Shown here piece after piece: positions 45,356 to 54,903 of a DNA stretch of 64,000 bases. Location of the stretch: contig NZ_JAAZQJ010000001.1 in the NCBI RefSeq assembly GCF_012275375.1, forward strand, positions 124,001 through 188,000, written 5' to 3'. A program made the position numbers and the translations under genes. Source of the DNA: Dyella sp. SG609 (GTDB lineage Bacteria; Pseudomonadota; Gammaproteobacteria; Xanthomonadales; Rhodanobacteraceae). Numbering within the stretch: the stretch's first letter is position 1; every line of letters starts with the position of its first letter. The notes beneath the pieces were generated by a model. The model saw only the letters and a program-made list of their open reading frames with translations. It had not been told where the DNA came from and did no database searches.

Positions 45356-46261
45356 TCAGGCGGCGATACGCGGGAAATAGGCCTCGCGGTCGAGATCCTC
45401 GATCAGGCCCGGCCCGGTTGGCATCCAGCCCAGTGCTTCGCGCGTCTTCGCGCTCGATGCGGGTATGTCGGCACCGAAGAAATAGGCGAGAAAGCCGAAA
45501 TGCTCCTGCGCTTCCTCGCGCGTCCTTGTCACCACCGGCAGGCCCAGGCGCTGCCCGATGATTTCAGCGATCCGCTTCGTCGCCACGCCTTCCTCCGCCA
45601 CCGCGTGATAGCACGTGCCTGCCGCACCGTGCTCCAGCGCCAACCGGTAGAGGCGCGCGGCATCCAGGCGATGCACCGCCGGCCAGCGATTCCGCCCATC
45701 GCCGATATAAGCCGATACGCTACGCTCCCGCGCGATGCGGATCAGCCACGGCACGAAGCCATGGTCGCCGTCGCCGTGCACGGTAGGCGACAAGCGCACG
45801 ATGCCCGAGCGCACGCCGCGTTCGGCCAAGGCTACGGTCATCACTTCCATCGGCAAGCGCGGCGAGCCATGCGAGGCGGCGTCGGCCCTATCGTCCTCGG
45901 TGCCGATGCGGCCCGGTGCCAGCATGCCGGTGCCGGTGGTGCCGATCAGCGGCTTGCCGGAACCGGCCAGCGCTTCGCCCATCGCTTCGACCGCGCGGCG
46001 TTCGGTCACCGCGTTTTCGGCGTAGCGCGAGAAGTCGTGATTGAAGGCGGTATGGATCACGCCATCGCAGGCGGCAGCGGCTTCGGCGAGCCGTTCCGGT
46101 TGTTCCAGCGAGGCATGCAGGATGTCGACGTCGCGTCCGGCCAGCACTGCGGCCGAAGCCTCCGAGCGGGCCAGCGCCAGCACCTTGTGGCCGGCGGCGA
46201 GCAGATCATCGACGACAGCGGAACCGACGAACCCTGTCGCGCCAGTAACGAATACACGCAC
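45356..46261 (-). CDS. NAD(P)-dependent epimerase/dehydratase-fold (atypical SDR) protein
   Basis: A 301-residue Rossmann-fold protein. The dinucleotide motif TGATGFVGSAVV is at residues 6-17. IHTAFNHDFS, GTTGTGMLAPG and LPMEVMTVALAERGVRSGIVRLSPTVHG follow, patterns of the SDR_a5-like atypical group. The usual YxxxK is not clear. The GTG at 46261 follows GGAGGA with a 6-nt spacer, which decides the start. It is divergent from an XRE-type regulator, which is commonly paired with such oxidoreductases. Confidence 0.85.
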   Translation of the reverse strand: MRVFVTGATGFVGSAVVDDLLAAGHKVLALARSEASAAVLAGRDVDILHASLEQPERLAEAAAACDGVIHTAFNHDFSRYAENAVTERRAVEAMGEALAGSGKPLIGTTGTGMLAPGRIGTEDDRADAASHGSPRLPMEVMTVALAERGVRSGIVRLSPTVHGDGDHGFVPWLIRIARERSVSAYIGDGRNRWPAVHRLDAARLYRLALEHGAAGTCYHAVAEEGVATKRIAEIIGQRLGLPVVTRTREEAQEHFGFLAYFFGADIPASSAKTREALGWMPTGPGLIEDLDREAYFPRIAA

Positions 46262-46330
46262 AATGCATCCTCCAGGTTTGGGATGCGCGGCATCGTCCTC
46301 GCGCGGCGTGCGCGGATGAAGCCGTGGCGT

Positions 46331-46342
46331 TATACGGGTATA
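46331..46342. promoter_or_regulatory. palindrome between the SDR and XRE genes
   Basis: TATACGGGTATA has perfect TATAC/GTATA arms around GG. It lies between the two divergent start codons, 25 nt before the regulator ATG, and could be the regulator's own operator. Confidence 0.4.
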
Positions 46343-46366
46343 CGGACTAACAGGCTCGGCAAGCAG

Positions 46367-47215
46367 ATGAATACGACGGTGGCCAACGACAACCTGCTCG
46401 GCGCCTATCTGCGCGATCGCCGCGAACGGCTCGATCCGTCCGCGCTCGGCTATCCCGCCGGGCGCCGCCGCACGCCAGGGTTGCGCCGCGAGGAGGTGGC
46501 GCAGCGCGCGAACGTCAGCGCCACCTGGTACACCTGGCTGGAGCAGGGGCGTGGCGGTGCGCCATCGGACGAAGTGCTGGACCGCATCGCCCGCGCGCTG
46601 CTGCTGAGCGAGATCGAACGCCAGCATCTGTTCCTGCTCGCGCTGGGGCGCCCGCCGGAGATCCGCTACCAGGCCAGCGAAGGCGTGGCGCCGCGCCTGC
46701 AGCGCGTGCTCGATGCCTTGCCGTGCAGTCCCGCGATGGTGAAGACCGCCACCTGGGACGTGCTGGCCTGGAACCGGGCCGCGGCCGTGGTGCTTACCGA
46801 CTACGGCAAGCTCGAACCCGCCGAGCGCAATGTGCTGCGCCTGATGTTCTGCAACCCCGAGGTGCGAGCGCACCAGGTCGACTGGGAAAGCGTGGCGCGT
46901 TTCGTGGTGGCCGCGTTCCGCCTGGATGCGGCGCGCGCGGGTGCGGTGCGCAGCGTGCAGGCGCTGGTGGACGAGCTGAGCGAGCGCAGTGCCGAGTTCG
47001 CCGCGATGTGGCAAAGCCAGGACGTGCAGCAGCACGGCGGCGGCACCAAGCAGCTGCGGCATTCGACGCTCGGTGCGATCGCGATGGAGTACTCGGCTTT
47101 TGCCGTCGACGGATGCCCCGACCTGAGCATGGTGGTCTACAACCCGGCGACGCCGGAGGATGCGCAACGCATTCGCCGCCTGATCGAGGCTGAGGGGTCC
47201 GACCGTAGCGCGTGA
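46367..47215 (+). CDS. XRE-family regulator with MmyB-like ligand-binding domain
   Basis: A 282-residue regulator. The N-terminal helix-turn-helix is at 12-75 (LGAYLRDRRERLDPSALGYP, RTPGLRREEVAQRANVSATWYTWLEQGRG). The MmyB-like ligand domain follows (EGVAPRLQRVLDALPCSPAMV, WDVLAWNRAAAVVLTDYG, ERNVLRLMFCNPEVRA, LRHSTLGAIAMEYSAFAVDG). Such proteins often control a divergent oxidoreductase, as arranged here. The ligand may be a fatty acid; this is from family knowledge only. Confidence 0.92.
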   Translation: MNTTVANDNLLGAYLRDRRERLDPSALGYPAGRRRTPGLRREEVAQRANVSATWYTWLEQGRGGAPSDEVLDRIARALLLSEIERQHLFLLALGRPPEIRYQASEGVAPRLQRVLDALPCSPAMVKTATWDVLAWNRAAAVVLTDYGKLEPAERNVLRLMFCNPEVRAHQVDWESVARFVVAAFRLDAARAGAVRSVQALVDELSERSAEFAAMWQSQDVQQHGGGTKQLRHSTLGAIAMEYSAFAVDGCPDLSMVVYNPATPEDAQRIRRLIEAEGSDRSA

Positions 47216-47338
47216 TGTGCAGGTGGCGTGAAGAAAGCTCGCGGCGTAGAGCAATCCATATCGCACGATTGTGATAGCGCTCTCTTCCTGAAACCTGCCG
47301 TGGATCGCAAGATGCGACGCACCAGGGGGGAGCGTCAC

Positions 47339-49645
47339 ATGGTGTTGCGCAGCATTGCGTCGCGACTGGCCGCCTGGGTGCTGGCCGGCACCCTGCTCGT
47401 GGTCGTGGCCGGCGGGTTCCTGCTGTTCCGCGTCATCCGCGAGCAGATTCTGCAGCAGACCCATCGCGAATCCGCGGTGCTCGCCGGCGACGTCAGCCAT
47501 CGCATCCAGCACCGCCTCGACAAGGTGGCCGATACCGCGCAGACGCTGGCGGCGCTGATCGGGCCGCGGCCGGATGACGCGGAAACCCTGATCAGCGATG
47601 CGCTGAGGCACAACGCCGATCTCGCGGGACTCGCCGCGGCCTATGTGCCCGTATCGATGGATGCGGCATCACCGGGCCGCTCGCCCTTCGTCAGCCGCCA
47701 GGGCGACGGCAGGCTCGTCACCCGCGACCTGCTGAAGGATCCCGCGCCGTACTGGACACAGGCATGGTTCCGCACGGGACTCGGCTGTTCCGTCGGTTGC
47801 TGGCAGCAGCCGTTCTTTTCGCAATCGCGGCAACGCCAGTTGGTCAACTACTCGGCCGCCATCCTGGCGGGCGGCCGCGCGGTGGGCGTGCTCAATGCCG
47901 ATGTCACGCTGGAGTGGTTGCAGGGCGTGCTGCAGAACTTGAACAAGCCCAAGGGCACCGAGGCCTTCGTGATCGACCGGCAAGGTGTCTATCTCGCCAC
48001 CGACGGTCCGGTGCTGGCCGGTCGTCGTGCACAGGACGAGCTGGTCGCGGCGCTGCGCGGCGATACGGACGAACCCATCAGGCATACCGGCATCCTGGCC
48101 GCGCATGCCGGCGCGCCGGTGTGGATCTATCACGCGCCGATCGACGGCACCCATTGGCAGTTCGGCCTGGTGGTGCCGGAGGAGCAGATCTATGCGGGTG
48201 TGCGGCGCACCTTCTCGGTGGCCTTGTCGGTGGGCGCGCTGGCGCTGCTGAGCCTCACGCTGCTGACCCTGGTGGTCACGCGGCGCGTGCTCAGTCCGCT
48301 GGGCGTGTTGACCGAGCGCGCCGAGCAGGTGGCGAAAGGCGCCCTGGATTTCGCCTTGCCCACCGTGCGCCGCCGCGACGAAGTCGGCCGCCTGACGCAT
48401 GCGTTCGACCGCATGCGCCACGAGCTGGCCGACCATCTGGCCGAGCTGGGCCGGGTCGCGCGCGAGCAGCAGCGCCTGGCCAGCGAGCTGGAGATCGCCC
48501 AGCAGATCCAGACGGCGCTGCTGCCCGGTGCGCATTTCCTCGACGCGCGCTGCCACAACTTCGAGCTGCATGCGGTGCTGAAGCCGGCGCGCACGGTGGG
48601 CGGCGATCTGTACAGTTATTTCATGCTGCACGACCAGCGCTTCTACATCATGGTCGGCGACGTCTCGGACAAGGGTATTCCCGCCGCGCTGTTCATGGCC
48701 CGCGCCATCACGCTCGCCAAGGCCCTGGCTCCGCGCGCGCAATCGCCGCAGCAGCTATTGCAATTGCTTAACCAGGACCTGTGCCGCAACAACGACGGCT
48801 GCATGTTCGTCAGCCTGCTGTGCGGCCTGCTGGATACCGCCACCGGGCATTTCTCGATGGCCAGCGCGGGCCATGAGCCGCCGGTGCTGTGGGGCGATGG
48901 CGCACCGCGGTTGCTGGACATCGAAACGGGGCCGGCATTGGGCCTGGACGAGGAGGCCACCTACAGCTCGCGGCGTGTGCGCCTGCGGCCGGGCGAGACC
49001 TTGCTGATGTATACCGATGGCATCACCGAAGCGACCGACGCCAGCCTCAGCATGTACGGCCAGGAACGCATGCTGGCTTGTCTGGCGCGCTATGCCGCGC
49101 AGGCCGAGGGCGATCCGGCCGGCTATCTGCTGGCCGACGTGGAGGCGTTCGCCGCGGGCCATGGACAGGCCGACGACATCACCGTGCTGGCGCTACGCTG
49201 GCACCACGCCGGGGCAGACGGGAGTGCGTCCATGCTGGACCTGACCATGCCCGCTTCGATCGAAGCGGTATTCGACGCCTTGCGGCACTGCGACGAGCAG
49301 CTCGCGAGTGCCGGCGTCGCCCAGGGCGTGCGCGACGACGTGCGCCTGGTGCTGGAAGAGCTGATGGTCAATATGGCCGAGCACGGGCGCCCACCTGATG
49401 GAGACGCGCGGATCGAGTTGCGCATGGCCCTGGCCGCCGATGCCGTGCTGGTCGACCTGCATCACGACGGCCAGGCCTTCAATCCTTTGCTGTCGCCCGT
49501 GCCGCAACTCACCGGCGACGTCGCCGACCGCGAGATCGACGGCGGCCTGGGCATCCACCTGGTGCGCGCCATGGCCAGCGATTTCAGCTACGCACATGAC
49601 GAGCAGGGCAACCATCTGCAGTTGCGTTTCATCCTTCCTTCCTGA
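47339..49645 (+). CDS. SpoIIE-type PP2C phosphatase fused to RsbW-like anti-sigma kinase, with dCache/HAMP sensor
   Basis: A 768-residue membrane signalling protein. It has an N-terminal span (LAAWVLAGTLLVVVAGGFLLF), a periplasmic dCache-like sensor (PYWTQAWFRTGLGC, VNYSAAILAGGRAVGVLNADV, YHAPIDGTHWQFGLVVPE), a second span, a HAMP (SPLGVLTERAEQVAKG), a coiled linker and a PP2C/SpoIIE phosphatase (VGGDLYSYF, GDVSDKGIPAALFMA, MYTDGITEATD, QADDITVLAL). It ends in an HATPase_c_2 domain (LVLEELMVNMAEHG, DGGLGIHLVRAM). It therefore has both phosphatase and kinase arms for a STAS partner, encoded 14 nt downstream. ATG at 47339 follows GGGGAG. Confidence 0.9.
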   Translation: MVLRSIASRLAAWVLAGTLLVVVAGGFLLFRVIREQILQQTHRESAVLAGDVSHRIQHRLDKVADTAQTLAALIGPRPDDAETLISDALRHNADLAGLAAAYVPVSMDAASPGRSPFVSRQGDGRLVTRDLLKDPAPYWTQAWFRTGLGCSVGCWQQPFFSQSRQRQLVNYSAAILAGGRAVGVLNADVTLEWLQGVLQNLNKPKGTEAFVIDRQGVYLATDGPVLAGRRAQDELVAALRGDTDEPIRHTGILAAHAGAPVWIYHAPIDGTHWQFGLVVPEEQIYAGVRRTFSVALSVGALALLSLTLLTLVVTRRVLSPLGVLTERAEQVAKGALDFALPTVRRRDEVGRLTHAFDRMRHELADHLAELGRVAREQQRLASELEIAQQIQTALLPGAHFLDARCHNFELHAVLKPARTVGGDLYSYFMLHDQRFYIMVGDVSDKGIPAALFMARAITLAKALAPRAQSPQQLLQLLNQDLCRNNDGCMFVSLLCGLLDTATGHFSMASAGHEPPVLWGDGAPRLLDIETGPALGLDEEATYSSRRVRLRPGETLLMYTDGITEATDASLSMYGQERMLACLARYAAQAEGDPAGYLLADVEAFAAGHGQADDITVLALRWHHAGADGSASMLDLTMPASIEAVFDALRHCDEQLASAGVAQGVRDDVRLVLEELMVNMAEHGRPPDGDARIELRMALAADAVLVDLHHDGQAFNPLLSPVPQLTGDVADREIDGGLGIHLVRAMASDFSYAHDEQGNHLQLRFILPS

Positions 49646-49659
49646 GCGGAGGCACGACC

Positions 49660-50052
49660 ATGAGCTTCAGTCTTGATACCGCTGCCCTGTCGCCGGAGCG
49701 CAGCACCTTGCGCCTGCACGGCCGGCTCGATGCGTTGACGTTCGGCGATTTCGACGGCGGCGCCGCGCCGGTGCTGGAACAGATGGGGCAGGGCGGCACG
49801 GTGGTACTGGACCTGTCCGCGCTCGATTACATCAGCAGCGCGGGCCTGCGCAGCATTGCCAAGATCCGCAAGGCCATGCGCGCGCGCGAAGGGCATACCT
49901 TGCTGGTGAATCCGCAGCCGCAGGTGCGCAAGGTGTTCGAGATCGTCAAGGCGGTGCCGGTGAGCGACGTGTTTTCCAGCGTGGCAGAGCTGGATGAGTA
50001 TCTGGATCGGATTCAGAAGAGGGTGTTGGGTGGGGAGGATGACGACGTTTGA
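49660..50052 (+). CDS. STAS-domain anti-sigma factor antagonist
   Basis: A 130-residue STAS protein (SpoIIAA/RsbV type). The phospho-acceptor Ser is in LDYISSAGLRSIAKI (Ser59/Ser60), and the fold includes LRLHGRLDALTFGDF at the N-terminus. It follows the phosphatase-kinase gene by 14 nt. It should be the shared substrate: phosphorylated by the RsbW-type domain, dephosphorylated by the PP2C domain. The downstream target (sigma factor or other regulator) is not encoded here. Confidence 0.9.
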   Translation: MSFSLDTAALSPERSTLRLHGRLDALTFGDFDGGAAPVLEQMGQGGTVVLDLSALDYISSAGLRSIAKIRKAMRAREGHTLLVNPQPQVRKVFEIVKAVPVSDVFSSVAELDEYLDRIQKRVLGGEDDDV

Positions 50053-50079
50053 TCGTTTGGGCCGTTGCTAACTGAAACC

Positions 50080-50240
50080 CTTCTCCCCTCCGGGGAGAAG
50101 GTGGCGGCAGCCGGATGAGGGGCCGCTCTAGCGGTGGCCTTTCTACGGAACGAATGAAGAGCTTTTTGGCCTTCTCGACCCTCCGCTCACCACTCCGACC
50201 GGCCCCTCACCCCAGCCCTCTCCCCGGAGGGGAGAGGGGG
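50080..50240. repeat. bipartite REP-like intergenic palindrome pair
   Basis: CTTCTCCCC (50080-50088) pairs with GGGGAGAAG (50092-50100), and 116 nt on CCCTCTCCCC (50216-50225) pairs with GGGGAGAGGG (50229-50238). CCCTCACCCC precedes the second core. This is the longest and clearest copy of the family. It fills most of the gap before the TetR gene. Confidence 0.75.
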
Positions 50241-50286
50241 CAAGGGCGCGGGTGGCGTGGGGGCAAAGCCCTGCCATCAGTCACCT

Positions 50287-50314
50287 TTGCCAACCCGCGC
50301 AAGGCATGTATACA
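50287..50314 (+). promoter_or_regulatory. putative promoter of the TetR gene (leaderless)
   Basis: TTGCCA (50287-50292) and TATACA (50309-50314) are spaced 16 nt. Transcription would start near 50321-50323, at or just before the ATG at 50323. The -10 sequence lies inside the left arm of the palindrome, so repressor binding would block it. Confidence 0.5.
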
Positions 50315-50325
50315 CTGTATACATG
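50305..50325. promoter_or_regulatory. palindromic TetR operator overlapping the start codon
   Basis: CATGTATAC (50305-50313) and GTATACATG (50317-50325) are perfect 9-bp arms with a 3-nt spacer (ACT). The right arm ends with the regulator's own ATG. This is the most perfect short palindrome in the window. Confidence 0.75.
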
Positions 50326-50904
50326 CCGAAACTCACCACCCCCGAGAAGATCCTCCGCGCCGCCCACAAGCTGATGGACCGCCATGGCGCGGATGCCGTC
50401 ACCATGCGCCGCGTCGCCGAGGCGGTGGGCATTACGCCGATGGCGATCTACCGCCATTTCCCCAGTCGCGAGGCGCTGCTCAAGCGCATCTCCGACGACA
50501 GCTTCGCCAGCGTGGCGCAGGACTGGTCGGAGCGCGCGAGCCATCCGGATGTCTACAAGGGCCTGCTGCAGTCGATGGAGCAATACCTCGACTACGCGCT
50601 GACCCATCCGAACCTGTTCGACCACGCTTTCTCCGTGCGCCGCGACGACGCGCGCCGTTTTCCCGAGGATTTCCGCGACCGCCAGTCGCCCACGCTCACC
50701 GTCATCGCCGACAAGCTGGCCGAAGGCATGGCGCAGGGGCTGTTCCGCCAGGCGGATCCCTGGGACGTGGCCATGACTTTATGGGGCCTCGGCCACGGCC
50801 TGATCTCGCTCTACCGCGCCGGCCGCTTCAGCTACGACGAACGGCAGTTCCGCGCTTTCTATCTGCAATCACTGGAGACCGTGTTCGATGGCATCAAGCC
50901 TTGA
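50323..50904 (+). CDS. TetR-family transcriptional regulator
   Basis: A 193-residue regulator. The helix-turn-helix is at 7-50 (PEKILRAAHKLMDRHGADAV, MRRVAEAVGITPMAIYRHFPSREALLKRI). A WHG-like C-terminal domain follows (YLDYALTHPNLFDHAFSV, VAMTLWGLGHGLISLYRAGRF). A longer frame from 50257 exists, but the ATG at 50323 is the one within the palindrome and is preferred. There is no Shine-Dalgarno, consistent with a leaderless mRNA. The last 17 nt overlap an Lnt-like gene. Confidence 0.9.
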   Translation: MPKLTTPEKILRAAHKLMDRHGADAVTMRRVAEAVGITPMAIYRHFPSREALLKRISDDSFASVAQDWSERASHPDVYKGLLQSMEQYLDYALTHPNLFDHAFSVRRDDARRFPEDFRDRQSPTLTVIADKLAEGMAQGLFRQADPWDVAMTLWGLGHGLISLYRAGRFSYDERQFRAFYLQSLETVFDGIKP

Positions 50905-52315
50905 TTCGCGCCGGCTCATCGCCGGCCTCGCCGCCACCGCGCTGTCCGCGCTGGCCTATGGTTTCGGTACCGGCTTGCAGCCGCTGCCCTGGCTCACCTG
51001 GCTGGCGCCTTTGCCGCTGGCCTTGCTGGCGCCGCATGTCAAAGCGCGCTGGCTCGCGCTCGCGGCCTTCGTGGCCGGGGCGCTGGGTGCGCTCAATCAA
51101 TGGCATTACCTGCACGGCGTGATCGGCCTGCCGGTGCCGGTGATCGCGCTGTTCACCGCACTGCCTGGCGTGGTGCTCGCCTTGTGCCTGCTGTTGTTCC
51201 GCCGGCTGCTGCGGCGCGGACATGGCGTTGCCGCCATGCTGGCCATGCCGGCCTTGTGGGTGGCGATCGAATACGCCAACACGCAGACCTCGCCGCATGG
51301 CACGTTCGGCAGCCTCGCCTACAGCCAGATGGATATGTTGCCCGTGCTGCAGCTGGCTTCGATCACTGGCTTGTGGGGCATCGGCTTCCTGTTGCTGCTG
51401 ATGCCGGCGGCGCTGGCGGTGGCGTTGACGCGCAAGGCCGCGCCGCATGCGCGTCCCGCCGCGGTGGCCGCGATGGTGGTGGCGATGGGCGCGACGCTGG
51501 CTTACGGCTACGCACGCCTGCATGCACCGGCAACCGGCTCGATCAAGATCGGCCTCGCCTCGATAGAAAAGCCGGTGCGCCCCGCCTTGTCGGTGCCGGA
51601 AGGGCAGGCATTGCTGGAGCGCTATCTCGCCGCGATCGACCGCCTCGCCGCCGGCGGCGCCACCGTGATCGTCACGCCCGAAACCGCCTTCGCCACCGGC
51701 GAAACCACCGTGCCGGCCTTTGCCGAAGCGGCGCGCCGCCATGGCGTGCTCCTGGCCGCGGGCATCGACGCCAAAGGCGGCGCGGACGGCGAGCGCAACG
51801 CGCAATGGGTCTTCCGTCCCGGGCTGCAGTCGCCGGCCACCTATGCCAAGCATCACCTGATCCCCGGCTTCGAAAACCAGTACACGCCCGGCGCTACTTA
51901 CACCATGCTCGACGGCTCTCCGCGCATCGGCCTGGCGATCTGCAAGGACATGGACTTCCACGATATCGGCCGCGCCTACGCCGACCGCCAGGCGCAGCTG
52001 CTGCTGGTGCCGGCCTGGGATTTCGGTGTCGACGGCTGGTTCCACGGCCGCATGGCGATCATGCGCGGCGTGGAAAGCGGCTTCGCCATCGCCCGCGCGG
52101 CGCGTGCCGGACGCCTGACGCTCAGCGACGACCGCGGCCGGGTCGTGGCCGAAGCGTCCAGCGAGCAGCATGATGCGGAACTGGTCGGCGAACTGCCGCT
52201 GCACGCATCGCGCACGTTCTACGCGCAATGGGGCGACTGGTTCGCCTGGGCGGATCTGGCGCTGCTCGCCATCCTGCTGGTGTGGGCCTTCGTGGTGCCG
52301 CCGCGTTCGAATTGA
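50888..52315 (+). CDS. apolipoprotein N-acyltransferase-like membrane nitrilase
   Basis: A 475-residue protein. Several hydrophobic spans in the N-terminal 210 residues precede a nitrilase-fold domain with the triad Glu265 (VTPETAF), Lys321 (YAKHHLIPGFE) and Cys352 (LAICKDMDF). One more span lies at the C-terminus. This is the Lnt layout. However, canonical Lnt has ICYE at the Cys and HLVPFGEY after the Lys; ICKD and HLIPGFENQY differ, so this is probably a paralogue with another amide or acyl acceptor. It overlaps the TetR gene by 17 nt, and the pair forms one regulated unit. Confidence 0.85.
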   Translation: MASSLDSRRLIAGLAATALSALAYGFGTGLQPLPWLTWLAPLPLALLAPHVKARWLALAAFVAGALGALNQWHYLHGVIGLPVPVIALFTALPGVVLALCLLLFRRLLRRGHGVAAMLAMPALWVAIEYANTQTSPHGTFGSLAYSQMDMLPVLQLASITGLWGIGFLLLLMPAALAVALTRKAAPHARPAAVAAMVVAMGATLAYGYARLHAPATGSIKIGLASIEKPVRPALSVPEGQALLERYLAAIDRLAAGGATVIVTPETAFATGETTVPAFAEAARRHGVLLAAGIDAKGGADGERNAQWVFRPGLQSPATYAKHHLIPGFENQYTPGATYTMLDGSPRIGLAICKDMDFHDIGRAYADRQAQLLLVPAWDFGVDGWFHGRMAIMRGVESGFAIARAARAGRLTLSDDRGRVVAEASSEQHDAELVGELPLHASRTFYAQWGDWFAWADLALLAILLVWAFVVPPRSN

Positions 52316-52479
52316 ACCGTCGGCGGAAATGCGGATGCCCTTTGTGCCGACGAAGCATGCCGGGGTGGCAGGAGGTTTGAACCGGTTCGCCGCAGGCCAT
52401 GCACGTGCCGCCGCATTTCGCTGGAACGAGGTGGCGGTGGTCCCGCTTAATCGGCGCACCCCACACCTTCGGAGTCGCC

Positions 52480-52980
52480 GTGAAAATCCTGCTTCCCGCG
52501 CTGTTCGTGCTCGCCGCATCCCTGGCTCCCGCCGCGCAGGCCAAGGAGGCGCCCAGCGTGGCGCAGTCCCGCAGCCAGATCCAGCAACTGGTCGAGCAGT
52601 TCAAGACCGCGATCAAAGCGCACGATGGCGAAGGCATGGCCAGGCTGTTCATGCCCGGCAGCTCCTGGTTCCAGACCCTGGACGATGCCTCCTACGAGAA
52701 GGTCAAGGTGAAGGAACCCAACGCCCGGCAGGTGACGCCGGGCGACTTCCAGAAGTTCTCGCAGTTCGTGGGCAAGGCGGGCAAGCCCATCGAGGAGACC
52801 TTCGACAACGTGCGCATCGAGACCGACGGCAGCATCGGCACGGTGTACTTCGATTACGTGTTCCTGGAATCGGGCAAGCCCACCAACCATGGCGCCGAGA
52901 CCTGGCAGCTGGTGCGCACGCCGGATGGCTGGAAGATCAGCGCGATGCTGTACTCCGTCGTGCTGGATGACAGGCACTGA
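52480..52980 (+). CDS. secreted NTF2-like (SnoaL/DUF4440-type) protein
   Basis: A 166-residue exported protein. The signal peptide is LLPALFVLAASLAPAAQA. The mature part has the NTF2-like pattern: a long N-terminal helix (SQIQQLVEQFKTAIKAHDGEGMARLF), FDNVRIETDGSIGTVYFDYVF and a final sheet HGAETWQLVRTPDGWKISAMLYSV. A GTG start at 52480 follows GGAG with 5 nt and is preferred to the ATG at 52399, which would add an uncharged unconserved leader before the signal. Function unknown. Confidence 0.8.
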   Translation: MKILLPALFVLAASLAPAAQAKEAPSVAQSRSQIQQLVEQFKTAIKAHDGEGMARLFMPGSSWFQTLDDASYEKVKVKEPNARQVTPGDFQKFSQFVGKAGKPIEETFDNVRIETDGSIGTVYFDYVFLESGKPTNHGAETWQLVRTPDGWKISAMLYSVVLDDRH

Positions 52981-53042
52981 GCTTCGGGCTAGGGTGCGCC
53001 GTAGCCGGCGACGGACCGGCGCACCTTTCGGGCACCCAAGCC

Positions 53043-54133
53043 ATGCAAGCCTCGCCGACGCGACCCGCCGTTCCACCGTTCTGGCTTCCGCTGGTGGCGG
53101 GATTGCCGATTACCTTGTGCATGGCGGTGATGGCCTTGCCCGAGCTTGGCCGCGCGTATGCCGGCGCCTATCGCCTGTTCTTTGCGGTGGCCTATCTGTT
53201 CTGGATCGTGCCGCTGAGCGTGCTGCAGCGGAAGTTGTGGCAACGGCGCACCGTGGCCTGGCTCACGGCGGTGGTGCTGCTGGTGGCGACCTATGTGCCG
53301 TCGGTGATCAACAACGCCATCGGCGGATGGGCGGCCGTGCGTGTGGGGTTGTTGCCGTCGCTGCCGCTGCAACGCATCTTCACGGGGCTGGATGGCTGCT
53401 GGCTGGCGCTGATTGCCTACTGTGCGATCCATGCGCTGGTACTGCATTACACGGAGTTGCAGCACTCGCGCCTGCGCGAAGCCGAGGCCGCGCGTTTCGC
53501 CCGCGATGCGCAGTTGCGCGCCTTGCAATACCAGCTGCAACCGCACTTCCTGTTCAATACGCTCAACAGCATTTCCTCGCTGGTGGCCGATGGCCGCGGC
53601 GCGGACGCCACGCGCATGCTGGCGCGGCTCGGCGACCTGTTGCGCGATTCGCTGGAGCGCAGCGACGCCCAGGAAGTGACGCTGGCCGAAGAACTCAGCA
53701 CCACCGGGCACTATCTGGATATCGAGAAGGCCCGCCTGGGCCGCCGCCTGAAGGTCGATATGCGCATCGGCGCCGGCGTGCTGCAGGCGCTGGTGCCGCC
53801 GCTGCTGCTGCAGCCGCTGGTCGAGAATGCGATCCGCCATGGCATCGCTCCGCGCGTGGACGGTGGCACCTTGGCGCTGCAGGTGGAGCGGCAAGGCGAA
53901 TGGCTGGATATCGAGCTGCGCAACGATGGTGTTGCGCCGGTTGACGCAGGCGGCGAGCGCAATGGCCGTTCCAACGCGGTGGGTTTGACGAATGTGCGCC
54001 AACGCTTGCTGGCGCTTTATCCGGGCACGCACGATTTCCAGATGAAGCTGGCGGACGACGGCGCTTGCCGCGTCAGCATCCGCCTGCCGCTGCGCCTGGC
54101 TCCATCGTCCCGCGGCGCCGAGGCGCTCAGCGC

Positions 54134-54137
<4 letters not shown>
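53043..54137 (+). CDS. LytS-type sensor histidine kinase
   Basis: A 364-residue membrane kinase, paralogous to that at 32307. It has four spans in the first 145 residues (LPLVAGLPITLCMAVMALP, FAVAYLFWIVPLSVLQ, WLTAVVLLVATYVPSVI, CWLALIAYCAIHALVLHY). The phospho-acceptor His168 is in YQLQPHFLFNTLNSISSLV. The ATPase signatures are LVENAIRHGIAP and VGLTNVRQRLLALY. It overlaps the response regulator as ATGA. Stimulus unknown. Confidence 0.93.
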
Positions 54138-54859
<722 letters not shown>

Positions 54860-54903
54860 TGGCGTAGGATCGACGGACGCCAGGAGCGGGGAAGGGCAGC
54901 GTT

